64,000 nt of DNA. Source: CBDUEF01 sp018063485 (GTDB lineage Bacteria > Pseudomonadota > Alphaproteobacteria > Rhodobacterales > Rhodobacteraceae). The position numbers were made by a program, and so were the translations under genes. The notes under the pieces were generated by a model. That model worked only from the letters and a program-made list of their open reading frames with translations. It searched no databases and had not been told where the DNA came from. The stretch spans positions 62,001 through 126,000 of the forward strand of contig JBAOID010000003.1 in assembly GCA_037045435.1 (NCBI GenBank). Reading direction: 5' to 3'. Positions 53,854 to 63,495 of the stretch are shown here, one piece after another. The stretch's first letter is position 1; the number at the start of each line of letters is the position of its first letter.

Positions 53854-54684
53854 ATGAAAACGGTATCGGAAAACAGGGCCTTTGGCGGTGTGCAGGGGGT
53901 TTACAGCCATATGAGCCAGGCCACCGGCGGCGAGATGACTTTTGGTCTGTTCCTGCCCGAAGAGGCAGAGCAAGGCGCGGTTCCGGTGATCTGGTATCTG
54001 TCGGGCCTGACCTGCACGCATGAGAATGCCATGGTGAAAGCGGGCGCGCAGCGCTGGGCGGCGGAGATGGGCGTGGGGTTGGTGTTTCCCGATACCAGTC
54101 CGCGCGGTGAAGGCGTGGCCAATGATCCGGCCTATGATCTGGGCCAGGGGGCAGGGTTCTATGTGAACGCAACCGAGGCACCCTGGGCCCCCCATTTCAA
54201 GATGTGGGATTATGTGACCGAGGAATTGCCGCGTCTGTTGTTTGGGACGATGCCGCTGGCGGAAGAGGCGCAATCCATCACCGGCCATTCGATGGGCGGG
54301 CATGGGGCGCTGACCATCGCGATGAGCTTTCCGGGCCGGTTCCGCTCGGTTTCCGCCTTTGCGCCGATCTGCAATCCGGTGGCAAGTGATTGGGGCCGCA
54401 AGCAATTCACCGCCTATCTGGGCAAAGACGAGGCGACATGGGCCCCGCATGATGCGACCTTGTTGATGAGAAAGCGCGGGTTCGACGGGCCGATCCTGAT
54501 TGATCAGGGGACGGCGGATCAATTCCTTGATCTGTTGAAACCCGAGGCGCTTTCGGCGGCTATTGCCGAGCGGCGGCAGGGAGGAACGTTCCGAATGCAG
54601 AAGGGCTATGACCACAGCTATTTCTTTGTTTCAACCTTTATGGAAGATCACATCGCCTTCCATGCGGCAGCTTTGGGGGCATGA
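53854..54684 (+). CDS. fghA: S-formylglutathione hydrolase
   Basis: 276 residues of the esterase D family: WYLSGLTCTHENAMVKAGAQRWA near 50, FPDTSPRG, the nucleophile Ser in TGHSMGGHGAL near 147, and the catalytic His in KGYDHSYFFVSTFMEDH near 255. It splits S-formylglutathione to formate and glutathione in formaldehyde detoxification. No glutathione-dependent formaldehyde dehydrogenase is adjacent. The start at 53854 is preceded by GGGAG. Confidence 0.95.
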   Translation: MKTVSENRAFGGVQGVYSHMSQATGGEMTFGLFLPEEAEQGAVPVIWYLSGLTCTHENAMVKAGAQRWAAEMGVGLVFPDTSPRGEGVANDPAYDLGQGAGFYVNATEAPWAPHFKMWDYVTEELPRLLFGTMPLAEEAQSITGHSMGGHGALTIAMSFPGRFRSVSAFAPICNPVASDWGRKQFTAYLGKDEATWAPHDATLLMRKRGFDGPILIDQGTADQFLDLLKPEALSAAIAERRQGGTFRMQKGYDHSYFFVSTFMEDHIAFHAAALGA

Positions 54685-54693
54685 GAGCAAAGA

Positions 54694-55167
54694 ATGCGGG
54701 CAGCTATACTGAGTATGATGCTGGTGTTTGGTCTGGGGCAGGCCGGACTGGCCGGGCCAATCGAGAACCGGGTGTTAAGCCTGATCAATGCACAACGGGC
54801 GGCGGCGGGTTGTCCGGCCCTGGTGCTTAGCCCGGCGTTGCAGCAGGCGGCGCAAAGCTATGCCAGTGCGATGGCGACGCAGAATTTCTTTGGCCATCGC
54901 GCGCCGAATGGGGCCGGTGTTTCGCAGCGGGCCTGGGCCGTGGGCTATCGCTTTCACAAACTGGCGGAAAATATTGCCGCCGGGCAAAAAACCCCGGAAT
55001 CGGTGGTCAAGACCTGGATGAACAGCCCCGGGCATCGCAAGAATATCCTGACCTGCGGTTTGCAGGAAACCGGGATTGGTGTGGTCTATCAGCCCGATGA
55101 TGCGCCTTTGCGCGGACAAAGCGGCCCATTGCGCTATTACTGGGTGCAGATGTTCGGGACGCAATAG
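54694..55167 (+). CDS. Exported CAP-domain (SCP-like) protein
   Basis: 157 residues. The signal peptide ends near GLAG/P, followed by a CAP domain: LSLINAQRAAAGCPALVLSPALQQAAQSYA, NFFGHRAPNGAG (His), KLAENIAAGQKTPESVVKTWMNSPGHRKNIL (Glu and His). The CAP cavity residues (H, E, H) are present and four cysteines may pair. The role is unknown; bacterial members are envelope or secreted proteins. The gene follows fghA by 9 bp. Confidence 0.88.
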   Translation: MRAAILSMMLVFGLGQAGLAGPIENRVLSLINAQRAAAGCPALVLSPALQQAAQSYASAMATQNFFGHRAPNGAGVSQRAWAVGYRFHKLAENIAAGQKTPESVVKTWMNSPGHRKNILTCGLQETGIGVVYQPDDAPLRGQSGPLRYYWVQMFGTQ

Positions 55168-55170
55168 CGA

Positions 55171-55623
55171 TTGGCCAGCGTGATCTACATCGATGCCGAT
55201 GCCTGCCCGGTAAAGGCCGAAGCCGAGCGGGTGGCGGTGCGGCATGGGCTGCGCATGGTGCTGGTGTCCAATGGCGGCATCAGGCCTTCGGCCAATCCTC
55301 TGGTGGAAAGCGTGTTTGTGGGCGCGGGCGCGGACGAGGCCGACAAGTGGATCGCGGCGGCCTGCGGTGCGGGTGATGTGGTGGTGACGGGGGATATTCC
55401 GCTGGCGGCGCGCTGTATCGAGGCCGGAGCGCTGGTGCTGCGCCACAACGGCGAGGAGTTGTCGCGCGCCAATATCGGCAATGTGCTGGCAACGCGCGAT
55501 CTGATGGCGGATCTGCGCGCGGCCGATCCGTTCCGACAGGGCGGTGGGCGGCCGTTTTCCAAGACCGACCGCTCACGCTTTCTTGAGGCACTGGAGCGCC
55601 TTGTGCGCCAAGCGAAGCAGTAA
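55171..55623 (+). CDS. YaiI/YqxD-family protein (UPF0178, DUF188)
   Basis: 150 residues beginning at a TTG 3 bp after the CAP gene. It has the family signature IYIDADACPVKAEAERVA at the N terminus, ADKWIAAACGAGDVVVTGDIPLAARC, and the C-terminal GGGRPFSKTDRSRFLEALE. The fold is PIN-like, suggesting nuclease relationship, but activity has not been established to my knowledge. Confidence 0.92.
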   Translation: MASVIYIDADACPVKAEAERVAVRHGLRMVLVSNGGIRPSANPLVESVFVGAGADEADKWIAAACGAGDVVVTGDIPLAARCIEAGALVLRHNGEELSRANIGNVLATRDLMADLRAADPFRQGGGRPFSKTDRSRFLEALERLVRQAKQ

Positions 55624-55671
55624 TGTCGCAGGCGGGATAGAAATGCGCCGTTTACAGGTTTGAATGGGCGA

Positions 55672-56658
55672 ATGGCACAGATTTCCATAGATGTCGGCGA
55701 AGGAGCAATCAAAACCCCCATAAAGGGTATTCTCTTTGCTCTGGGTGGCGCCATGGTGCTGTCGGTCAACGATCTGTCGATCAAGTTCCTGTCGGGGTCT
55801 TATCCCCTGCATGAGGTGATCTTGTTGCGCGCGATCGTTGGCATGGCAATCGTGTTGATCGTGATGGGCCTGTCGCCGCGTGGCTTTGTTCAGATAAAAA
55901 CCCAGCGTTGGCGCGAGCATCTGTTTCGGGTTTCTGTGGTGATGGTGTCCAATGTCACCTATTTTCTGGGGCTGGCGGCGATGCCATTGGCCGACGCGGT
56001 GGCGACGGCTTTTGTAGCGCCGCTGCTCCTGACGATGATGTCGGCACTGATTTTGGGTGAATATGTCGGGCCAAAACGCTGGGCTGCGGTGGCGGTGGGG
56101 ATGTTGGGCGTGGTGGTGATGGTGCGGCCGGGCGAAGGGGTGATCCATCCGGCGGCGATTCTGGTGCTGATTTCCGCGGTTTGCTATGCCACCAGCCAGT
56201 TGATGACGCGGCGGATGCGCGAGACGGAATCGGCGGTGACCTTCAACTTTTATGTGCAATGCGGGTTTGTGGTGGTGAGCATCGCGATGGGGCTGACGGT
56301 GGGCGACGGGCATATGGCCGGCTCCGGCTCGGCCTCGCTTGAGTTTCTGTTCCGGCCTTGGGTGGTCCCGGCGCCGGCCGATTGGTGGGCCTTTATCGCG
56401 ACCGGGATCGCGGTGGGCGTTGGGGGGCTTTTGATGTCGCAGGCCTATCGCACCACGCCCGCCGCACTGGTTGCGCCGTTTGAATATACCGGGATGCCGA
56501 TGGCGATATTCTGGGGGGTGGTGGTGTTTGGCACCTGGCCTGATCATACCGCCTGGGCGGGGATTGCGCTTATCTGCGGCGCGGGGCTTTATACGCTTTG
56601 GCGGGAAACACTTCGCAGGAAGGAAGTTCGAGTTGCAGCCCCAAGCGGTCGTGTTTGA
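55672..56658 (+). CDS. DMT-family (EamA) transporter
   Basis: 328 residues with ten hydrophobic segments in two EamA repeats (FALGGAMVLSVNDLSIKFLSGSYPLHEVILLRA, PLADAVATAFVAPLLLTMMSALILGE, then QAYRTTPAALVAPFEYTGMPMAIFWG). It is a probable small-molecule exporter of unknown substrate. The start is ATG 55672; a TTG 12 bp earlier is possible. Its end overlaps the HAD gene start by 26 bp. Confidence 0.88.
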   Translation: MAQISIDVGEGAIKTPIKGILFALGGAMVLSVNDLSIKFLSGSYPLHEVILLRAIVGMAIVLIVMGLSPRGFVQIKTQRWREHLFRVSVVMVSNVTYFLGLAAMPLADAVATAFVAPLLLTMMSALILGEYVGPKRWAAVAVGMLGVVVMVRPGEGVIHPAAILVLISAVCYATSQLMTRRMRETESAVTFNFYVQCGFVVVSIAMGLTVGDGHMAGSGSASLEFLFRPWVVPAPADWWAFIATGIAVGVGGLLMSQAYRTTPAALVAPFEYTGMPMAIFWGVVVFGTWPDHTAWAGIALICGAGLYTLWRETLRRKEVRVAAPSGRV

Positions 56659-57256
56659 TATTGGCAATGTGCTGACCTGCTGGACGCCCGAGGCGTTTTA
56701 TGATCGGGTGATCGGTGAAGCGAGGCGGCGTGAATTGTTCGCCGAGGTTGATCTGCATGGCATGAACCTCGCCGTGGATGCGGGGGCGCTGTTTCGCGAA
56801 ACCATCTACGAATGGGCCGGGGCCAATCCCAAATGGGCTGTGGAAATCCGTTGGTGGTATGATCGCTGGATCGAATTGGCCTCGCCCCGGATTGAAGGCT
56901 CGATTGCCTTGCTGCGGGCATTGCGCGCCAAAGGCGTGCCGGTGTTTGCCCTGACGAATTTCGGCAAGGATTCCTTTGTCGAGGCGCTGCCGAGGCTGGA
57001 TTTCCTGTCTGAGTTTGACCGCAAATATGTGTCGGGCGTGATGGGCGTGGTAAAACCTGATCCGCTGATCTATCAAATGGTTGAGCAAGATTGCGGGCTG
57101 ACTGGTGCGCAGTTATTGTTCACTGATGACCGGGCCGACAATATCACTGCTGCCGCGCGGCGCGGATGGCGGACGCATCAGTTTGAAAGCTGGCAAGGCT
57201 GGGCAAGACGCCTGGTTGCCGAAGGGTTGTTGACGGAACAGGAGGCGGGGATATGA
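56633..57256 (+). CDS. HAD-family hydrolase (YihX/epoxide-hydrolase-like subfamily)
   Basis: 207 residues from a TTG at 56633, preceded by GGAAGG and inside the end of the DMT gene. Motif I is VVFDIGNVL (Asp9), motif II ALTNFG near 105, motif III VVKPDPLIY (Lys), motif IV FTDDRADN. The second aspartate of the phosphatase DxD is replaced (DIG), as in the YihX-like/haloacid-dehalogenase-like IA variants. It is therefore a hydrolase of uncertain substrate. Its stop overlaps the next start (ATGA). Confidence 0.87.
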   Translation: MQPQAVVFDIGNVLTCWTPEAFYDRVIGEARRRELFAEVDLHGMNLAVDAGALFRETIYEWAGANPKWAVEIRWWYDRWIELASPRIEGSIALLRALRAKGVPVFALTNFGKDSFVEALPRLDFLSEFDRKYVSGVMGVVKPDPLIYQMVEQDCGLTGAQLLFTDDRADNITAAARRGWRTHQFESWQGWARRLVAEGLLTEQEAGI

Positions 57257-58161
57257 GCATGGAAATCGTTGGGCCAGAGGCCGAGCGCCTGTTGACCTGG
57301 GCCGGATTGACCGAGGCGCTGGAGGCCGGGCATCGGCTGCCGCGCGCCGATATCGCCGATATCTTGCTCAAACGCGGAGCCGATACGATGCTTGATCGCG
57401 CGGCCTGGATTGACGGGCTGGGATCGCTGGTAAAGGTGGCGATGATCCATCCGGGCAACGGCGCGCGGGGGTTGGCCTCGATCAACGGGGTTGTGGCGCT
57501 GTTTGACGATATCACCGGCGTGACCGAGGGCCTGGTCGATTTCCATCTGGTGACCAAATACAAGACCGCAGGGGATAGTCTGCTTTCGGCGAGCAAACTC
57601 GCGCGGCCAGACAGCCGCAATATTCTGCTGGTGGGGGCCGGGGCGGTGGCGCGCTCGATGGTGCAGGCCTATTCGGCGTGCTTTCATGGCGCGCGTTTCT
57701 CGTTGTGGAACCGCAGCCCGACAACCGTGTTGGCGGATGATCCGCGGGTGACGATTGTGCACGATCTGGAGGCGGCGGTGCGGGCTGCAGATATCATCTG
57801 CACGGCGACGATGGCGACAGCACCCTTGATCAAGGGCGCATGGTTGCAACCGGGCCAGCATCTGGACCTTATCGGGGCCTATCGCCCCGATATGCGCGAG
57901 GTGGATGATGAGGCGATGGCGCGGGCGCGGGTGTTTGTGGATGCTCGGGCGACGACGCTGCACCATATCGGCGAGTTGATGGCCCCGATTGCCGCCGGAG
58001 CGATCACCGAGGCCGATGTGGTGGCGGATTTCTACGATCTGGTATCGGGCAAGTTTTGCCGTCGATCTGATGATGAGATCACCATCGCCAAAAACGGCGG
58101 CGGCGCGCATCTTGATCTGATGACGGCGGCCTATATCATGGCGATGTGGAGACAGCGTTAA
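57253..58161 (+). CDS. Ornithine cyclodeaminase / mu-crystallin family protein
   Basis: 302 residues with an NAD-binding core: GARGLASINGVVALFDDITG, KTAGDSLLSASKLARPDSRNILLVGAGAVARSMVQAY (in parts), DIICTATMATAPLIKG and HLDLIGAYRPDMREVDDEAM. Members are ornithine cyclodeaminases, alanine dehydrogenases or delta-1-pyrroline-2-carboxylate reductases; sequence alone does not decide. It is the last gene of the DMT-HAD-OCD unit. Its TAA stop overlaps the dxs stop within TTAA. Confidence 0.88.
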   Translation: MSMEIVGPEAERLLTWAGLTEALEAGHRLPRADIADILLKRGADTMLDRAAWIDGLGSLVKVAMIHPGNGARGLASINGVVALFDDITGVTEGLVDFHLVTKYKTAGDSLLSASKLARPDSRNILLVGAGAVARSMVQAYSACFHGARFSLWNRSPTTVLADDPRVTIVHDLEAAVRAADIICTATMATAPLIKGAWLQPGQHLDLIGAYRPDMREVDDEAMARARVFVDARATTLHHIGELMAPIAAGAITEADVVADFYDLVSGKFCRRSDDEITIAKNGGGAHLDLMTAAYIMAMWRQR

Positions 58162-60089
58162 GCGCGCTTGCCCACCACAGCCACACCCAGAACCTCCAGC
58201 ACCTTCGCCTCGATCTGCGGGGCGTCCATGCCGGCGACGCGATACATCGCCTCGGGGCTGGCTTGGTCGATGAATGTATCGGGCAGCACCATCGAGCGGA
58301 ATTTCAGGCCCTTGTCGAACACACCTTCTTCGGCCAGCAATTGCGCGACGTGAGAGCCAAAGCCCCCCACAGCGCCCTCCTCAATGGTGATCAGGGCCTC
58401 GTGGCTGCGGGCGAGATCAAGGATCAGATCGCGGTCAAGCGGTTTGGCAAAGCGGGCGTCGGCGATGGTGGGAGTCAGGCCTCGGGCCGTCAAGGCTTCG
58501 GCAGCTTTCATCACCTCGGCCAGACGGGTGCCGAAGGACAGCAGGGCCACGCGTTTGCCTTGGCGGATCATGCGGCCTTTGCCGATTTCCAGCGGGATGC
58601 CCTTGATCGGCATTTCCACCCCGACGCCTTCGCCGCGCGGATAGCGAAAGGCGATGGGGCCGGAATCATGCGCAGCGGCGGTGGCGACCATATGGACCAG
58701 TTCGGCCTCATCTGCGGCGGCCATCACCACGAAACCGGGCAGGTTGGCAAGGAAGGCGACATCAAAGGAACCGGCATGGGTGGCCCCATCCGCCCCCACC
58801 AGCCCGGCACGGTCGATGGCAAAGCGCACGGGCAGGCGCTGGATCGCCACATCATGCACAACCTGATCATAGCCGCGTTGCAGGAAGGTGGAATAGATGG
58901 CGCAAAAGGGCTTCATCCCGCCCGCCGCAAGGCCCGCCGAAAAGGTCACGGCATGTTGCTCGGCGATGCCGACATCGAACATCCGTCTGGGGAAACGCGC
59001 GCCGAACAGATCAAGCCCGGTGCCATCGGGCATGGCGGCAGTGATGGCGACGATCTTGTCGTCGCGCTCGGCCTCGGCAATCAGGCTTTGCGCGAAGGTC
59101 TTGGTATAGCTGGGCGCGTTTGAGGCGGCCTTTTGCTGCACCCCGGTCAGCACGTCGAATTTCGCCGGTGGCATGGCCCTTGTCGCGCGCAGCTTCGGCC
59201 GGGGCATAGCCTTTGCCCTTTTTCGTCAGCACATGGATCAGCACTGGGCCCGGTGGCGCGATCACGGGCGGTGCGCAGAACCGGCAAAAGCTGATCCAGA
59301 TCATGGCCATCAATCGGGCCGACATAGGAAAACCCCAGCTCTTCGAACAGGGTGCCGCCCACAGCAATGCCCTTGAGCATATCCTTGGCCCGGCGCGCGC
59401 CCTCTTGCAGCGGCGGGGGCAGCAGCGACACCATACCCTTGGCCGCCGATTTCAATTCCTGAAACGGCTGGCCTCGCGTAGATGCTGGATCAGATAGGCC
59501 GACATTGCGCCCCGACGGGTGGCGCGATCGACATTTCATTGTCATTCAGGATCACGAACATCCGCTTTTTCAGATGGCCCGCGTTGTTCATCGCTTCAAA
59601 AGCCATGCCCGCCGACATTGATCCGTCCCCGATCACCGCCACCGCATCGCCCGGATCACCGCCGAGTTCGCGCAGCCATCGCAAAGCCCAAAGCGGCGGA
59701 AATCGAGGTGGAGCTATGCGCGGCACCGAACGGATCATAGGGCGATTTCACTGCGTTTGGTGAAACCGGAAAGCCCACCCTCGGTGCGCAGGGTGCGGAT
59801 ACGGTCGCGCCGCCCGGTCAGGATCTTGTGCGGATAGCATTGGTGGCCGACGTCCCAGATGATCTTGTCGCGCGGGGCGTTGAAAACGGCGTGCAGGGCG
59901 ACGGTCAGTTCCACCACACCCAAACCCGCGCCAAGATGGCCGCCGGTGACCGAGACTGCCGAAATCGTCTCGGCGCGCAACTCATCGGCCAGTTGGCGCA
60001 ATTCACGGTCGGACAGATGCCTTCATGTCTGAAGGCAACTTCGACCCGGTCAAGCAACCGGGGTCTTGGGGCAGATCTGCTCAGGTCAT
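58158..60089 (-). pseudogene. dxs: 1-deoxy-D-xylulose-5-phosphate synthase, multiple frameshifts
   Basis: The C-terminal half is intact (about 59160 to 58158: MFDVGIAEQHAVTFSAGLA, DRAGLVGADGATHAG, GTRLAEVMKAAEAL). The N-terminal half is recognisable in pieces: ISAVSVTGGHLGAGLGVVEL, WDVGHQCYPHKILTGRRD, AVAVIGDGSMSAGMAFEAMN (thiamine diphosphate motif), SYVGPIDGHDLDQLL. Repairing single-base insertions near 60036, 60017, 59747, 59674, 59245 and 59163, two extra bases near 59508 and one missing base near 59460 restores a normal ~640-residue protein. Dxs makes DXP from pyruvate and glyceraldehyde-3-phosphate. The putative start is ATG 60089, 11 bp after ispA. Confidence 0.88.
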
Positions 60090-60100
60090 CTTGTCCTGAG

Positions 60101-61039
60101 CTAGCTTTGCTCGCGATCGATAACGAAACGGGCACAGTCAATCAAGTGTCCGGGCGTTGGCGCCATAAGGATGACAGCGCCGTCGCAAGCCTCTTCGATC
60201 AGTGGCGGCGGCGCGCGCGCGGGCACCGTCAAGGCCCAGAAGGGAAACGAAGGTGGCCTTGCCGGCTACGGCATCCTTGTTGCAGCGCGCTTGCCGGCCT
60301 TGGCTTCAATCACCAGTCACATCCAGAATGTCGTCGGCGATCTGGAACGCCAGTCCCAGGTTTTTGCGCGTAAATGTCGACAGGGCTGCTCGATCCGCGC
60401 CTGCCATCATGCGCGGCCGACCGTGGCTGACCATCGTATCAGCGCGCCGGTCTTTGCCGGCTTGCAGGCGCAATTGATCTGATCCAGCGTCAACGGAGCC
60501 TTGGCAGTTTCGGCGGCGATGTCCGGCCATCTGGCCCCCCACCATGCCGCGCAGCGCCAGCGGCCTGCGCCAAAGCCCAGCATCAGCGCCAGACGCCGAT
60601 CAGACGAACAGTCAGTCAAACAGACCAGCTCAAACGCCAGCGATTGCAAGCGCATCCCCGGCCAGAACCGCCGTGGCCTCGTCCCATTTGCGCATGGACC
60701 GTGGGCTGCCCTCGCCGCAGATCATCATCGTCCATCGCAGGGCAGATCATCATGGATCAGGGAATAGGCATGCAGCGCCTCGATTGCGGCGGCCGCTCCG
60801 ACGGCGGCGCTGGGGTAAATGCCGTGGATACGCGCCGTTTCCAGCACCACAAACCCGCGCAAACCCTTGCCGCCCTGCGTGGCATAGATCATCGCTTCGG
60901 GCAGAGGCCCGCTCAAATCGCCAAGATGGAGTTCGAATTGGCGTTCCACGATGCCGCGCGCCTGTTGGATGGCGGCTTTGAAAGGCAATGTGTCCAGCGT
61001 TTCTGTCGGTTTGACGGTGAGTCGCTGTGTGGGTGCCAC
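60101..61039 (-). pseudogene. ispA: Polyprenyl (geranyl/farnesyl) diphosphate synthase, multiple frameshifts
   Basis: The N-terminal third is clean (GTG 61039; GGKGLRGFVVLETARIHG, AYSLIHDDLP), but the frame breaks just before the first Asp-rich motif. Later pieces are readable in different frames: ALQSLAFELVCL, TKAPLTLDQI-like, TGALIRWSATV and the second Asp-rich region LAFQIADDILDVTGD. At least five single-base insertions are implied (for example near 60740 and 60687). The enzyme condenses IPP with DMAPP/GPP to make FPP for quinones and undecaprenyl lipids. It lies between xseB and dxs, the usual alphaproteobacterial order. Confidence 0.82.
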
Positions 61040-61050
61040 GGTTTTGGGCA

Positions 61051-61290
61051 CTATAGCCCCTCGGCCGGGGTGGTGCCGATGGCGCGGCCTTCGGCGGCGC
61101 GGATCAGCTCGACCTTTTGCTCGGCGGCTTGCAGTTTGGTGGCGCAATGGGCTTTGAGCGCTGCGCCGCGCTCATATAGCGCGATGGATTGCTCCAACGC
61201 CACTTCGCCGCGTTCCAACTGGCTGACCACGGCCTCAAGCGCCGCCATCGCCTCTTCAAATGTCATCTCGGCAATGGATTTGTCGCTCAT
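61051..61290 (-). CDS. xseB: Exodeoxyribonuclease VII small subunit
   Basis: 79 residues, the family length. It carries the XseB signature MTFEEAMAALEAVVSQLERGEVALEQSIALYERGAALKAHC (in parts) and a helical C-terminal tail. It pairs with XseA to degrade single-stranded DNA. The start ATG 61290 overlaps the HDAC-gene stop (ATGA). The frame is intact although the next gene downstream is heavily broken. Confidence 0.93.
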   Translation of the reverse strand: MSDKSIAEMTFEEAMAALEAVVSQLERGEVALEQSIALYERGAALKAHCATKLQAAEQKVELIRAAEGRAIGTTPAEGL

Positions 61291-62213
61291 GCGCCCCGCT
61301 CCTGCAAAACCCCTACATGCGCGGCCACGCAAAGCTGCAGCGCCGCCAGATCATAACCGCCCTCAAGACAGGATACCACCCGCCCTGCGCACTGCTGATG
61401 GGCGATGTCGCAGAGCCGTTCGGTCAGCCAGCGGTAATCTTCGGCCTGCCATTCCAGCCCGGCAAGCGGATCATCGGCATGGGCATCGAAACCCGCCGAA
61501 ATCAGGATCAATTCGGGTTTCCAGGCGCTAAGGGTGGGGAAAATCAGCGTCTCATAAGCCTCACGCATCACGCCTCCGCCGGACCCTTCGCGCAGCGGCA
61601 CGTTGACGATCTGGCCATGCGCGCCCGTTTCCGATCGGCTGCCCGAGCCGGGATAAAGCGGCATCTGGTGCGAGGAAGCGAACAGACACCGCGCCTCATT
61701 CCAGAGCAAATCCTGCGTGCCATTGCCGTGATGCACGTCGAAATCGACAATCGCCACGCGTGAGAGGCCGTGGTGATCCAGCGCGTGTTTTGCCGCAATC
61801 GCCACGGTGCCGAACAGGCAAAACCCCATGGCGACCTCATGTTCGGCATGGTGGCCCGGCGGTCGGCAAGCGACAAAGGCATTGCGCGCCTCACCTGCCA
61901 GCACCGTATCCACCGCCGCACAGGCCGCACCGATTGCGCGCAAGGCCGCTTCCAGACTGCCCGGTGACAGGTAGGTGTCGCCGTCCAACTGCGCCCAGCC
62001 CTGGGCCGGAGAGGCCGCGCGCACCCGCGCCAGATAGCGCGCCGGGTGACAACGCAGCAGGGCCGCCTCAGCCGCCAAAGGGGCCGCGCGCCGGTCCAGC
62101 GCAAGGCCCGCCAACCCCGCCGCCACCGCCTCCAGCCGCGCCACCTGCTCAGGGTGGCCGGGGGGCGTGACATGCCCCCCAAAGACCGGATCAGTGAACA
62201 GCAGGGTTGTCAT
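61287..62213 (-). CDS. Histone deacetylase-family protein
   Basis: 308 residues of the arginase/deacetylase fold: DPVFGGHVTPPGHPEQVARLEAV, FVACRPPGHHAEHEVAMGFCLF (active-site His pair), IVDFDVHHGNGTQDLLWN (Zn ligands Asp and His) and ILISAGFDAHADDPLAGLEW (third Zn ligand). Bacterial members deacetylate polyamines, acetoin-related or other acetyl-amides; the substrate is unknown. It heads the HDAC-xseB-ispA-dxs unit. Confidence 0.93.
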   Translation of the reverse strand: MTTLLFTDPVFGGHVTPPGHPEQVARLEAVAAGLAGLALDRRAAPLAAEAALLRCHPARYLARVRAASPAQGWAQLDGDTYLSPGSLEAALRAIGAACAAVDTVLAGEARNAFVACRPPGHHAEHEVAMGFCLFGTVAIAAKHALDHHGLSRVAIVDFDVHHGNGTQDLLWNEARCLFASSHQMPLYPGSGSRSETGAHGQIVNVPLREGSGGGVMREAYETLIFPTLSAWKPELILISAGFDAHADDPLAGLEWQAEDYRWLTERLCDIAHQQCAGRVVSCLEGGYDLAALQLCVAAHVGVLQERGA

Positions 62214-62220
62214 TGCCCGA

Positions 62221-62715
62221 TCAGCCCTGAGCGTCCTGACAAGCGATGGTCTCAAGGACCGCGTCATCCGAACCCGACAGGTCAATCGACATCACCTCGG
62301 CACCGTTGTGCTGCAAGACCATCACGTTGCGCGTTGCCAGATCGGTGAGGAAATCCGCGCTGTCAAAGGTGATCCATGCGCCGGGAATTCCGTTCAGATG
62401 GATGCCGCGTGCTTCGCCGTCATAGTTCTGATCGTCAAGCATGAAGTTGACGGGATACATGGTGCCATCCTCGATCTCGCCCCAGCCCTCATTGAACGCC
62501 GCGACATAGCCATTGCCAGCGGTCAGGTCGAAACCAATGCGGACCGTCGAGCCGTCTTCGAATTCCGAGGTCAGCAGGCAGCCGTTGCCCAGGGTTGGGT
62601 CTACCGCGACGTCCCAGCCACCAGCCTCGCTATAGGGCACAAGATCTTGTGCCAGGGCTGCACCGGCACAAGCGGCCATGACCAGAGAGACAGTCGCGGC
62701 TTTGATGAGTTGCAT
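62221..62715 (-). CDS. Exported protein of unknown function
   Basis: 164 residues with a clear signal peptide cleaved near ALAQ/D. The mature part is acidic and beta-rich (GGWDVAVDPTLGNGCLLTSEFEDGSTVRIGFDLTAGNGYVAAF in parts), with one Cys near the middle and one near the end that could form a disulfide. I do not recognise a family. It is separated from HDAC by 7 bp and from petR by 69 bp. Confidence 0.75.
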   Translation of the reverse strand: MQLIKAATVSLVMAACAGAALAQDLVPYSEAGGWDVAVDPTLGNGCLLTSEFEDGSTVRIGFDLTAGNGYVAAFNEGWGEIEDGTMYPVNFMLDDQNYDGEARGIHLNGIPGAWITFDSADFLTDLATRNVMVLQHNGAEVMSIDLSGSDDAVLETIACQDAQG

Positions 62716-62784
62716 GTCATTTTCCTTTTTGTTGACGGCATGTTGATAGCATCGACGCCAACCGTCTTACACAGAAAAGTAATG

Positions 62785-63495
62785 TCAATCAGGCTGCAAC
62801 ATATAGCCTTCGCCGCGCACGGTTTGCAAATAGCGCGGTTGCTTGGGGTCTTGCTCGATCTTGCGGCGCAGGCGGGTGATCTGCACATCGACAGCGCGCT
62901 CCGCCCCTGTCGATTCGCTCAACTCTTCGCGGGGCATGTCGCCCACCAGTTTATCACGGCTAAGGGCGGTTCCGGGCTGTGCCGAGAATATCCGCATCAG
63001 CGCGGCTTCGGTCGAGGTCAGGCGGATCGGATCGCCGCCGCGCCACAACTCACCGCGATCCATATCATAGCGTACGGGGCCAAGATGCAGCACCCTGGGT
63101 ATCGGGGTGCCGTGATCGGGTTGCGGCATCCGGCGCAGAATAGCGTTGATGCGCAACAATAACTCCTTGGGCTCGAACGGTTTGACAAGGTAATCATCCG
63201 CCCCCGCTTCCAGCCCTTCGATCCGGTTGGCGGTCTCGCCCTTGGCTGTCAGCAACAGGATCGGGAGCTTCATCTTGCGGCGCAGATCACGGGTCAGAGA
63301 AATCCCGTCTTCACCCGGCATCATCACATCCAGCACCAGCATATCAAACTCCAGCCCGGCCAAAAGCCTGCGCGCCTGCGCGGCATCGCGGGCAACCGAA
63401 ACCAGAAAACCATTGCGGATCAGGAATTTCTGCAACAGCCCACGGATGCGCTCATCATCATCGACGACCAGCAGATGTGCCTGTGGCTCGCTCAT
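62785..63495 (-). CDS. petR: OmpR-family response regulator, PetR-like
   Basis: 236 residues. The receiver domain has phospho-acceptor D56 in MLVLDVMMPGEDG, acidic pair VDDDE, and K105 in DYLVKPFEP. The winged-helix DNA-binding domain reads LTSTEAALMRIF and RAVDVQITRLRRKIEQDP, then TVRGEGYML. Its start overlaps the stop of a MarR-type gene (ATGA), which is the petP-petR arrangement known from Rhodobacter capsulatus, where PetR is needed for cytochrome bc1 gene expression. Downstream of petR here comes an exported protein, not petABC, so the role is by analogy. No histidine kinase is adjacent. Confidence 0.82.
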   Translation of the reverse strand: MSEPQAHLLVVDDDERIRGLLQKFLIRNGFLVSVARDAAQARRLLAGLEFDMLVLDVMMPGEDGISLTRDLRRKMKLPILLLTAKGETANRIEGLEAGADDYLVKPFEPKELLLRINAILRRMPQPDHGTPIPRVLHLGPVRYDMDRGELWRGGDPIRLTSTEAALMRIFSAQPGTALSRDKLVGDMPREELSESTGAERAVDVQITRLRRKIEQDPKQPRYLQTVRGEGYMLQPD

